In this document: positions 23,706-36,300 of the stretch, piece after piece | How positions within the stretch are numbered: position 1 is the stretch's first letter | Layout: every line of letters begins with the position of its first letter | Assembly: GCA_013399115.1 (NCBI GenBank) | Contig: VXAA01000923.1 | Span: 457,451-521,450 of the forward strand | Direction: 5' to 3' | Length of the DNA: 64,000 bases | From: Anseranas semipalmata | Taxonomy: Eukaryota > Chordata > Aves > Anseriformes > Anseranatidae | Translations under genes and position numbers: made by a program | The notes under the pieces: generated by a model | The model's database searches: none | Told to the model about the DNA's origin: nothing | The model's input: only the letters and a program-made list of their open reading frames with translations

Positions 23706-25270
23706 AATCATTTCATAGTCTCTTTTTAAAGAAGTATCTATATTCTGTCATCACGATGTGTAAATAACTGGCAGTTCCTGCGGGACTAGAAAGCAGAATA
23801 GAAAAAGTGACTGCAGCATAAGAAGGGAAGTGGGCAGAAACAAAATTCCTCAGTCTTGCTCTTGAAGAATCATTATGTGCTCTGTTAGCTCTATTCCTGG
23901 TGCTTTATGGAAGCAGCATGGAGGCTGCCCTAGTAGGATCCACGTTGTGTTTACCTCCTGAGTTTTTATACTTTCAACAACAAACTGTTTCAAAAAGTTC
24001 TGTCCTTTTAAAATGCTGAAGTAGCTGATTAGTAATCTAATAGGTCTATCTGCTGTTAATTGCTCAGCATGAGGCAGTAAAATTAAACTAATCAAATGAT
24101 GCTGTTTCATAAATGTTTGTCTAAACTGCCAAAAATTAGTTTGCTTGTAGTCTTCCTATTGCCCTCTAAGAACATTTAGTGGTTTGGCTTTTCTTTTAAC
24201 TGTCCTGCCAACACATCCCCATGGGAAAAGGGATGATACAGCAATTTGGCAGGTGAAAAAGGAAATTTGTGGATGTTTTGAACTAGGATTTAAGAGAATA
24301 ATTTTAATGCAAAATGCTATACAAAAAGACAGCTATTCCTGTAAGAGAAGCAGTTAAGAGAGGAAGGAGGGGGAGTAGACTTGGGCTGTATGTGACCACG
24401 AATATCACAGATGATGTGAACAGAAGCTGATTTATTTGCCTTTGGTCAGTGGGTGTTCAATAAAACTCTCAGCTGGCCATCTCAAAGCTAAAGATGAGGC
24501 AATTCTTCACATTTCAGGAAGAACACAAAATATTATGCCTGATAAAAGGTGGGAAGGCTCACAAGGCAACTGGGCAAAGATGATCAAAATAAAATTTGAG
24601 GCTTAATGAACAATGTAGACCTTGAATCTTCCTCAAAAAGTTAATGAGCTGCAACCTACAAAACCGTAATACTCCACGGAAGTAGCACTACATGTGTGTT
24701 CTGTTACACTCACCCCAGCAGCCACTAATGACTCACGTCCTGGCCCCATAGGGCTGGGCAGACCCCCTGACTCACCGTGGCTGTTCCAGTATGTTCTGCT
24801 GTAGCCAAGGGGAGAAGGGTTGCCACCTTCCCTCCAAGGCAGGATGGAGGGCAGCCACATCAGGCCTCTCGTGCAGAGTGCTCTTCAGCTGCTAGGAACT
24901 GTACCAAATTTTCTCTTAACTCCAGCTACATCATTCCTATATTCACCAAGAATATGAACGACCAAGTTACTGACTTCTGTCATGGAAAGCTTTGCTAGAG
25001 TAATTAATGCAAAGTATGCATCCTAGGATAGTTTAATGTTTTTCTGCAGGGAATAAATGAACCACAAGTCAGCTACCTCTGTCCCCTGTCAGTGGCTATA
25101 GGTGCTGGTTTTAGTGTATGAAGATCTTAAAAAAAACTCTTGGGTGGGGTAGGGAAGGTCCCCTCTCCTTGCAGCCTGTATTAACCCCCCCCCCCCCCAA
25201 AAAAAAGGAAAAAAAAAAAAACCACAGAAGCTATCTACCTTTACCTAACACTTCACATCTTCATTCCTCA
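23706..25270. other. Convergent TWF1/IRAK4 intergenic interval
   Basis: No gene recognised. Mostly AT-rich, with a modestly GC-richer stretch near 24640-24880 carrying short overlapping open frames on both strands that resemble nothing known. It ends with a C/A homopolymer stack and a CR1 tail. Confidence 0.5.
25185..25220. repeat. C14-A8-GG-A(n) homopolymer stack
   Basis: Fourteen C (25185-25198) run directly into eight A, then GG and another long A run. Length is likely unreliable in sequencing. Confidence 0.85.
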
Positions 25271-25276
25271 CTAGAA

Positions 25277-25358
25277 CTCTATGGCAGAGGAGTTGGAATT
25301 AGATGATCTTTAAGGTCCCTCCCAACCCAAACCATTCTGTGATTCTATGATCCTATGA
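25277..25358 (+). mobile_element. CR1 LINE 3' tail
   Basis: The short CR1 3' terminus reads GAGTTGGAATTAGATGATCT, AAGGTCCCTCCCAACCCAAACC, and the ATTCTGTGATTCTATGATCC tail. It is heavily 5' truncated. Confidence 0.88.
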
Positions 25359-25734
25359 AAAAAGCTCAATTATTTTTTACTGAACAGGCAGCAAACATGC
25401 TTCATTTTCAGTGAGTGACGAGAACTACCAGCAAAACTCCGGCACTAACAGACAGGCATTCCAAATAGGCAGTCCAAAGGTCCACTATGATGGAAGAACA
25501 TTAACTTGCAGACTTGCAACAAAGATTCTCCCAGTACTCTGAACATCACATTTGGTACACGAACAAAATTGTTCTACAATACCAGCAGTGAACAGCACTT
25601 AGCAGGGAGACAACAAACACACTTCAGGGCAACAATAGGGATGTATTAAAGCTCCAGGGAACAGTAAAAAGCAGAAATGATCTGACAAGAAGCCTTCAAG
25701 TAACTGCTGGAAGAGTTGTTTAAAGAATAACAAA

Positions 25735-27297
25735 CATATTTTATTCTCATTTAGGTTTATAGCAGGATTTTTTTTTCTCCACTACCCCAGGTCCAGAGCT
25801 GTATAGATTTATTCCATGCAGCTAGGTTAACATAATGCTATTATCAGAAACGCAAGCAACGTAAAGTAATTGTTGTTTCCAAGGCTAAAGGTTTTAAGAG
25901 CTGGAATAAGCATCCACAATCGTAATACAGAGTTTTTATTTAACCATTTTTAAGAGTTATGCTCTAGAAAACTAGAAGTGGTTTAGTCTTTTAGATTAAC
26001 CTATCATTTTGAAAAGGAAACACAGAATAATTTAATAGCCAGAGTTCTAATGATATAAAGATAAGTGCTAGAAATCACATGCCTTCTACAAAAATATTAT
26101 ATATATANTTTCTGTTCAATTTTTTTTTTTTTTATAATCATTGATTTCAAGTTTAGCTCTATGCCAAACTATCTTCCTATTCCTTAGCTGTCAAGAAAAA
26201 GTCTGAGGTACAAAAAAAGGTTTATATGAAAATAACTTCTTCCATTTACAAAGGCAGTAGTCTGCTAGTCCAAAGTATCTGGAATCTTACTGTTCACTTC
26301 ATTCCATTTTTAGTCATCTTTGATCCATCAATCTTTCTATTTTAGAAAGCTTTCCATGCCTTTTTTTTTTAGATGTATATTTTAATATTTATTAATATAC
26401 ATACATAAGAACTTAATTATTTGACTAAGGAGAGGGCAGAACTGGTCCTAACGGCATTATATTGGCCTCTTTTTAACAAAATAAAAGATCTGTACTTGTA
26501 ATATTTCATGTGAAATCTTCTCCTAAAACATAAAATATTAAAAGTAACTACGAGTCTTCCTGTGAAGAAAGATTAAATGGGCTGTCAAAGTTCACCAGAA
26601 GAAAGTCATACATATTTTTGCACTTGCATTGCAACCTAATTATTTTACCTGTAAAACCTTGAAACCTAAAAGACTGCAGCATGTATTTGAATAAAACAAA
26701 TCCTGAGAAGACTTTCTGAAAAACAGTCACATTCACAAACATTACCAGTCTAGTCGCACTAATATGAACTCTCAAGCTAAAACGCTGAATAAGAAGTTTA
26801 AGCAGGTACTACTATTGTCTTTTCCCAAGAAGACAGTGTAAGTGCCATTTACATCTATTAAATGTTTTTCTCTTCAGTAGGAAAAGGTCTTGCTCAAGAA
26901 AGCAATTTGCAGAACATCATCCTACCCTGTTACTGTCACGTGCCTTTGCTGAAGACATAGTTGATACTTGAAAATCAAAAGACATTTCCATATTACAATT
27001 ACAATCTGTTTGTTTAAAAAGCTGGGTAGAAGATGTACCAGCATTGCAATTTGTTAATACAAAAAAAAAAAAAAAACGTTTTCTCATGTTGAAGGTCCTC
27101 TGGCTAAGGATATGCGAAAACACTGCTCAGTTAAAAAACAGCACAATGGTGACAGGCCAACAGCACGCATTATATGCAGACCAGAAAGTTCTGGAAAGCA
27201 GAAAAGCTCATAATGTTGCACTAAATGCTAACAGACTCTGCATTTGCTACTGGTCTCTACTCCATTTAGAAAACGTGTGTATCAGAAGAAACATACG
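25735..27297 (-). other. IRAK4: Probable IRAK4 3' UTR
   Basis: AT-rich non-coding sequence downstream of the IRAK4 stop on the minus strand. TTTATT (AATAAA on the minus strand) occurs at 26388-26393, 25935-25940, 25808-25813 and 25740-25745; the true end cannot be chosen from sequence alone. One ambiguous base at 26108 lies in an AT/T-rich stretch. Confidence 0.45.
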
Positions 27298-27330
27298 TCA
27301 AGTTTTTATCTCTTGTAGATGCTGCTGGAC
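27298..27330 (-). CDS. IRAK4: IRAK4 terminal coding exon 11
   Basis: Acceptor TGTTCTCTTGCAG. Codes for [10 protein letters not shown] and TGA. Human ends VQQLLQEMTAS, so length and position agree. Confidence 0.92.
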   Translation of the reverse strand, partial: VQQHLQEIKT

Positions 27331-30300
27331 CTGCAAGAGAACAGAGAGAAGTACAAATAACTGACACTGCAACTACAAAAGAAAAATCAATGGCTAGAAA
27401 TGAGTCTTCAATCTGAAAGGCTACATACCATCTTAATGTTTGGCCTCCTGTTTTTTTTCTCATTCAGACACTGATCAGCAATTGAATACATTTTATGAAC
27501 TGAAGTTGCATCCCAGTCACACATCTTTACATCAACATAATCCTCAATAGTTGCTTCCTCATCCTCAATTTCATCTTTGATACTCAACTACAAGAGAGTT
27601 TGAACCAATGAGCAGATAACATTGTAAGCATCTGAAGATCACGTATTCCACATTAACACTGTCAAAACTCGCTTTTCAATGCTCTTCATTTCTTTTCTCA
27701 ACCACTTTTCTAGACAAACAATAATGACAATGGTTTGGTAGCATAATTTATTCATCAATATCTGCAGAGACAGCTGATGAGACTATAATGTGTAATAAAA
27801 ATGTATAGTACATTTATCTCTGAGTTAACACAAAATTGCAAAGCAAGTTTTTTTTAGCTGTGTCATACAGCGTTAACTTTCAAGGCTCAATTAACAATTC
27901 AAGGCTCTTTCTTAGTATAGTCTCTTTTCAAGAGAAGAAGCATGATCAACAAAGTAACCATGTTTACACTTAATAACCCACAAGTATGCAAGCATAAGCA
28001 TGAATAACTTTCCTTTTTTGTCAAGTTTGCAAAGCCTCATTCTGGAAACTAATGCCTTCTGCCACCAGTCAAAACAAAGAGAAATATAGGTAATGTCAGA
28101 TTGGAAGGAGATGACTTCGGGGACTGGGCAGCCTTCTACCGGCCAAGAGAGAAAAGTGTCTGTCTCACTTCTGAAACAAACATTAACACAAGAGCTGTTT
28201 TCATAACCACATCTCTTGATGACTAATTTGGTCATCTCAGAACCTGTTAGCTAACTATGATTTCACCTGAAGTGATACTGGAGGGAGGGAGAAAGCAAAA
28301 AGAAAAATACCAGTAACTGTGGCTCCCGGTTTTCATCTACTGGTGGAAGACCCGTTATTATTTCTAGTAAGACCTAGGAGAAAAATCAGAAGAGAAGCAT
28401 ACAATAATCCTTAGCATATATACCATTTGAGAAGAGGAACATGATCCTCAGTCTTTCAAAGAAACGCTCACAGGATCTGTATTTGTCCAAAGACAGCCCT
28501 CTATGCAATTAATTGTTGTTCCTACCTTTATTATCAGTTATTAGCAGTGTGGTTTGGCAAGTTTTTCCTCACCTCATACTGTGTTGCTTCAAAGCAAGAT
28601 GGAAGGATTTCCAAGGTATTCAGTTAGACTTATCTGGCCTATCTCCCCATGAAACTAAATGCCATGAAGGAGGGCATCAAAAGCAATTAGGTTCTTGAAT
28701 CTTTTCAGAATGGATTCATTTTTCTCCCAAATAGTATGCAGTTTTCTTTTTTTTTTTTTTTTGATTGGATAAGCACTGTATTCAGCTTTAACGCAAATCC
28801 CACATGGACACCATGCATTTGCTGATGCAAAATTAAGTTTTCTTTCACTATATTTCAGCATTTTCTTAAAAATTTTCAAGTGGAGTTACATTTCTGTGCA
28901 ATATTATGCAAGAAGTAAAAATGTTCTGCATTACTTCAACCTATATGTAGCTAGAACTTGGAATGTTATTCTACTCTGGTCTTTCACACATAAATTCACA
29001 TTTTCAGATAACCATAGTAAGCATTAGCAGATTCACAGTTTTAATCAACATATTCAAATGCTTTTAAACCAATCAAAGTTTAGAAACACTATCTTAAGAG
29101 CACATCCACCAGGGGAAGGAGAAATACCAAATCAGAGCAGATTGCTTAGTTTTGGAGATTCTTGATTTTGTACACTTTTACCATTTACCAAAAAGAAGTC
29201 CTATAGGGCTTTGAACATTCTACTTACTACTCCAAAACTGAAGATATCAGATTTAGGTGTTATTTCTCCTCGCAGAGCTTCAGGTGCCATATAGGCTGCT
29301 GTTCCAACAACTCTATCAGTCATGATGGTTTGGGTGAATGTTACAGATGCTCTTGCAAGTCCAAAGTCAGAAATTTTGGGCACATACGTATCAGTTAATA
29401 AGATATTTGCACTGGTGGAGAAGGGAGAAAAAAGAAAAGAGAATTTTCCAAATCAGTAGAGTAGTTAGGCTTTATTACAGACTAGTAATTCTTTAGTAAC
29501 CAAATGCAAACTGCTATTCTGAATGTTTTTTGAAATAAGGGTATTTACTCATATTTCTTCATATAACAACAAATGGAAGAGTTACTTTTTTTTTTTCTTT
29601 GGAAGTTGCTCAATTTCAAAATGAATTGCTCTAAATAAATCAAGAACTGCCTGTCAGGAAGACAGAACCGCATAGTTTTCTTGTGCATGCATGCAAAAAA
29701 AAAAAGCTTAACAAAATTGGGTGTTGAATCACATTAGAATTCTTAACTGTTAAATCTCTACTTGGAACCAGTAAAATCAATAAAAATACCTATAAAACCA
29801 ATAAAATGCCTATTATCTAATACAATGTCAACCATAACAAATTCCCACGTCAAATGAGTAACAATACTTATATTCTTCTCCTGAAAGAGAAACAACGCTT
29901 CTTAATACTGGAGTAATACATGTGCTGTGTTTCTATTTGGCCTCCCGCTTTTACTGGCCTTACAGAAGACCTGAAGAACGAGGCCTATCTACAAGAACTT
30001 ACGTTTTGTAAAATACTTAGTGGAATAAATGGCAGCATAAACCCTTCTGCTGTTTTTTATGCTTGTAGAATTTGGAACCATTTTAAAATCACTTATTTAA
30101 TATTTATGTATTTCCCCTTATTTTCTGACTCCCTTATGGAACCATTAGCAAACTCCATAGCCAGATACAACATGTAACACTAGAAACTTATTCCCAACTT
30201 GCTCTTCTTGTTCACTAAACCTTGTCAACAAAATTAACACAGCTGTAAGCTACAAAACATCATTTGGCATTAGAACTGTTGTACAAAGTGTTCAAATATA

Positions 30301-33300
30301 TGATCATTGCAAAAAGCCAAACACTAGTCAACTGGTTTCACTTTGAGAAGCTGAGCTTTAAATGTAAGAACAGGATCAAACTAAAAAGAGAGGTCACTTT
30401 TTGATATACCACAAAGAGCACAACAGAATCAAGTTTTATTGCAACTGTCAGGCTTCAAAAGATAAATGAACTATTTCCTGGGTATAACCCACCAAAAAAC
30501 TACAGCCAATTCTGAGAACACCTATTCAGACAGGCCACCTCCAGCCTATGGAGAAGCTGTGCTAGTGCCTGTGTGGTTATGAACTGTCCCCACGTTGTAG
30601 CAAAATGAAAACTGAAGTAAAGCTTAGATGTCTTTTCATCTAAGTTTTACCTGGGAATGGCAGCAATATTAACAACACCAACCAAATTTATTGAACTATT
30701 CACAATGGCAGTGCACGAGGTTACAAAATGGAATCCAAGCAAAGAAAAACAAAACAAAACTCAATCCTGTAATATGATCAACTCACAGCAGTTACAAGGG
30801 TAGAGCAGCGTAAGGTAAGAAAATGAGTCCCTTCCAGGCATTACACTTGTCCAGAAGCTTAAGCAGGGAAGAAAGAAGAAGAAACATGAATTGTCAAAGC
30901 AGCAGTACATTTTATGAGGGAGCTGAAGCAAAAAACTCTTTCCTCACAGGCTCAGAAGTTCACAAAACTGCTTTGGTATTTCAAAAAACAAAACAAAACA
31001 AACTGCTAGCAAGGAAGGGAGAAATAAAAAACACAGAATGCAAAAACATTTTCTGAGCTCTGGTAACCCTAGAAAAATTTCTGGTATAACAAACAAGTGA
31101 ACGTACATCAACCTTGAAGGGCCCTGAACTTCATAAACCTGACTTAAGTCATTTTAAAGTCTTCATAATAACTAGAAGGAAATCAAAGGAAACACTAAAG
31201 AAACGTTCTAGGAAGAAAAAAAAAAGGTTCTTTTCACATGAAAAGCTCCCAATTTAAAAATTCATAATGTTCTTCAACAGCAGCTTTTTTGTTAGCAGCA
31301 ATTGTGAAAGAACACAACTTCTGTGCATCTTTGCAGCAGTCAAATAACTGACAGTGACAGATTACAACAGCCTCAGTTATCTTTAAAAGTCTGTACTGGT
31401 CATGTCCTTGTGGCACTGACAAGATTATGGTGATGGATGGCACTTGCAGAAAAGATTGCGCCCTTGAGTGAAGCAATGATTCTTGCAGTCTGTTTTTTCT
31501 AACAAAGTTTAACAGGGTACAACAAAAACACGCAGCCAGTGATAGTCAGCAGCTTTTACCTTTTAATGTCTCTGTGAATATGATTGTTGTCATGCAAGAA
31601 GTTGATGCCATTTGCTGTACCTTGAGCAATTTTACATCTTGTATTCCAAGAAATTGGTGGAGTGTCATCCTCAAATAAGAAAGGAGAAAGGGAAGTGCAA
31701 ACGTGAAAATCCAATATATATATATAAATAAAATGTTCACTTAACACAAAACAAAAAAAGCACAATCCAAAACAACAATTGCTTGCTACATTTTGTAGCT
31801 CTCAAGTAAATCATTTAAAAAAGACTAATGGTACAGATTTCTTAATTTACTTTGGCAGAGTCACATTTATTTCTCTTCCCCACACTTTGCATCAGATTAA
31901 TCCACCTGTTGCAAAAAGTGTTCTCAATAATATTTGACACTGACCCTTTAAGACGAGCTGCACTGCATCTTGCTCTTCATATCAGCACCAATACCATTGT
32001 GTTTTAAGTCAAAGCCAATCATTCCAGACAGTCAACATTTTTGTACTAACAGAGAAGTTAATCTTCCAGCATTTCTGGACTTAACACTTCTCCAAGAGTT
32101 TAGCTCAATCCATGCTAAATAGCTAGACCTTTGAAGTGAAGACACCTAATGTTTCTAAAGCACTTCTTAATCCTGTCCGTGGCCAAGGGAGGAGGATCAG
32201 AGTATTTTATGATTCTACCACCTCCCTCGTCTGCTCCTCAAAGCTGAGACAAGAAGCAGATGACAGAAGCAAGTTTGTGCCCCAAACAAAGCCAGTGAAT
32301 TCACAATGAATCCTGCTTTATCAGCAAGAACATACATTCAGTACACGCATTCCTCACCTATTTGTCTTTATCAGATGAGGATTCCTTCTGAATTTATATT
32401 GTAAATGTGTCTCACCCTTGTAAAGGCCTCCGTTTTTCCTACTTTAGCTTTCAATTACCACTATTCTTCTCAGCTCCCTTGTTGATAATGGCCAAAGTTA
32501 TGTGGATGAACATTTTCATATACATCCCTGTCAAGGACAGATCATTTCTACAGATAAACTTGCACTGTCTTAAGTTAAACTCAGCTTCTCTTCTACATTG
32601 ACTCAGTTGGAAAACAAAAACAAAAAACCTGCATGCATGTAGCAAATCAAACAAACCAGCCTGAGCCAGCAGCGCTACCAAACATACCCAGGCCTTTCCC
32701 CATCCACCGCTACTCATTCTCATCCTAACACACTTCCTTCCTGCCGGGGCAAAGGTGCAGCCTTGCAGAGAAGATGTCTCCAGTTGCAAATTAAAGATTT
32801 CATTCACTGAGTTCAGCCTGATCAGTACCCCAGCCCAGCACTCCACCCGAGTGCTAAATGCTTGAGCCAGTACAACAGGAAGATCAGTGTAGAAAAAAAA
32901 CAAAGCTACATTTTTGGGGTGTGGGGGCATGGGGTGTTGAAGAAGCACCAGTTTAAAATGTTGAACAGATTACAACCTCAGAAGTTGCACGTGCTTAGTA
33001 TAAAGCAGGTTTTTGAAATCCTGCAAATTAACGTGGACACTCATCTAGCAGGTTGAATCTGGCTTACCACTTGTATCACACTAAAAAGCACCAGTTTGTC
33101 CCTCATACACGGAGTTGCCTTTATCAAAAACAAACCAACTTATGTCTTATGAAAGGCCAAGGCTAGAAGAGACGTCATTTGATTAAATCAGATGGAAACA
33201 GTGCATTTATACAAAATACTAATTAAAAAAAGTATAGCCCATTTGTTTAGGCACTTCAGAAAGCGATACAGACTATGAACATCATGTTAGAGCTGCTATC

Positions 33301-36300
33301 CCAAGGGCAGCAAACAAAGGGCAGTTTTTTTTACAACATAATCTCAGGAGCTAGCAGAGTACAAGCCAGTGTCAGAAGCAGGAACAACACTTCAGCACCC
33401 TCTGCTCCACTCCACAGAGGCACAGCAAGTCCAAGCTTGTTTGGCCTTCAGGGTACTGGTATACCACATTATATCGTTAGCCTGCTTTGACTAATTAACA
33501 TCGGGTCTAAAACATCTTTATAAAACGTTCTTGGAATCCTGTTATCCTATGCGTCTTACTTCTAGAACACAGAAGCAGATAGGACAATATTGTTTGGTCA
33601 CTACAGTTTGCTACCGTTTCAAAGGTATTTCAGAAATAGCTCCACTTCAACACAGTAAGGCAACTGGAAGCTAGAAAAGATTTTACTTACCAGACAAGCA
33701 AGTCTGTCGAGCAATGAACCGTTGGGCATGTATTCATACACCAGACAGGGCTGAGCACCATCACTTGAGAAACCAAGCAATTCTACTAGATTCTCATGCT
33801 GACACCTATGGCAACAACATTCTACTCAGATACATTCTCCAAAACTCCTAACATTTGTGAAAAAGCAAGGCAGAGGGAACTTGATCCCCAATGCCACATG
33901 CCAGCCCTACTGCACATAGATACCAGCCATGTTTCTGCAGCAGTGCTTTAATGTGAACCAAATACAGTCACGCTGTATATGAAACAACCCGAAAATTTAC
34001 CTTATGCTGCTAAGACAAAAATAAGTGACCGTGCTGGCTAAAGTGTTATCTAGCAACTTAAATTCTCAGGAAAGATTATAATGACATTTATGATCCTGTA
34101 CTTACTTTGCCATCATTTTTATTTCTTGATCAAATTGCTGTTTCAAATCCTGAGCACTAACATCAACCATCTACAAAGAAAGTATTTGACATTAATATTG
34201 CTGTACATATTAAAATCCATTCACAAAAAAATTGAATTGTAAGCCTTTCTTTTAATTAGTTGTATGTAACAACTACTTAACTGTTTACCATATTTTTCTT
34301 TTACTGAACTGAAAAACAAAAACGTGTTAGAACATAACTTTTAATATCATGTAGCATGATATTACTGGAATAATTAATCCAGTTTCAGCAGTCACCAACT
34401 TATTGTAGAATCACAGAACGGTTTGGATTGGAATGGACTGTAAAGATCATCTAATTCCAACTCCCCTGCCTCCCCTACCTTCCATTAGACCAGGTTGCCC
34501 AAAGCCCCATCCAACCTGGCCTGGAACACTTCAGGGATGGGGCATCCACAGCTTCTCTGGGCAACCTGTTCCAGTGCCTCACCACCCTCATAGTGAGGAA
34601 CTTCCTCTTAACATCTAATCTAAACCTACCCTCTTTCAATTTAAAGCCATTCCCCTTGTCCTATCACTGCGCTCCCTGACAAAGAGTCCCTCCTCAGCTT
34701 TCCTGTAGGCCCCCTTTAGGCACTNGCAGGTGGGGACTCATGAGAGAGGAGTAGAGGGGGTGAATCACCTCCCTTGACCTGCTCTCCACGCTTCTTTTGA
34801 TACAGCCCAGAACATGTTTGGCTTTCTGGGCTGCAAGTGCACGTTTCCAGGTCATGCAGAGTTTTTCCATCAACCAGCACGCCCAAGTCCTTCTCCTCAG
34901 GGGTGCTCTCAATTGATTCTCCACCCAGCCTGTATTTGTGAGTTTTATTTCACTGGATTTCCCTACTTGTGCATTTTATTTCACCGCAGTTTCCAACTAA
35001 TAGCACTTGTTACAAAATTAATTATTCACACAAAACATTTATTATGAAGACTAAAGTTACAGGACAATAGCTATTTAGTTTATCTAGCTTGTGAATTTCC
35101 CAACTGATTGCACCACAGGAACTAGAAGGGAAACCTTGCTAGCACCCCTTCCCTTCTGCCACTTCTTGTGTGCAGGGGGAGGAGGGACACTGAGGGAGCA
35201 CCCTGCTCATCCCAAAGACTGCCTCAGCCACTGGAAGAGCTACTGGAAGGCAAGACTTCACTTCTGGTGACTGTGACAGCTCACACCACACACAGGACTA
35301 GAGGACAAGGTTCTCAACCCAACTGATGTTTAACATGGTGACACTTTTTGAGATCTATCATTCAATACCTTCCACAGACAAACAAGACTATACCACACAG
35401 TCATTATCAGGAAAAATGTTGAGGACAACTCACAGCAGCAAGTTTCTTGACAGCCACATTTCTGCCATTGATGTAGCCTTTGAACACAATGCCAAAGCCA
35501 CCTTCTCCCAGCTTATTACCTCCAGCTGATTCTGGTCGTGCATCAAAATTATTTGTAATACTTTCCAAGTCATGAAACCAAAAATTGTGGAAATCTAAAA
35601 GACATATTTACTATTTAGCACAGAACTACATTTTTGTTTAAGGACAAGCGTATTGAATAGATTCTCTCTCTACATGCTACAACACAAATCCTCACATAAT
35701 GGAGCCCTACTTCCAGATGTGACAAAAATACCAGCAAAAAATAAATGCAGATAAATATATAGAATTAGCTATGCCTAACTCTGTTCACAACCAGTAGTGT
35801 AGCAGCCCTCTGACTGTATTAATACTCCTAATACAGTTAAAAGAAATAAAATGTGCAGCAGATCCCATAAAGCACCACACTGTGTCAAATGTAAATATAT
35901 ATATCTCCTAAGTTTCTGGCAGCAACCCAGAAATGGAATTTCAGGAAGGAATAGATCAACCATGTATTTCCTAGAATACTTTCTTCAGTCATCTTTTCTC
36001 CAAGCTTCTTAGTCATTTCTCATATTCTGATCCAGCTTTAAAGCACAAAGTGCTAAACAGTCTACAAACTCAATATTGAAACAGGGCAACAGGATTACGT
36101 ATAGCACAAAACAAATTGCAATTTAATTAATAATTAAGTTTTTCATCCCAGTAGCTACACTAGTGGCAAGATGCATCTCATATTCTGATGTCCTATTACC
36201 ACAGGCTGTATTCACAGTCACACAGAACAAAAACAAAAGCAAGATGCTCTCTCCCATAGATGTACAAAGATAGGAATGTCGTCATTACTCCAATATGTTC

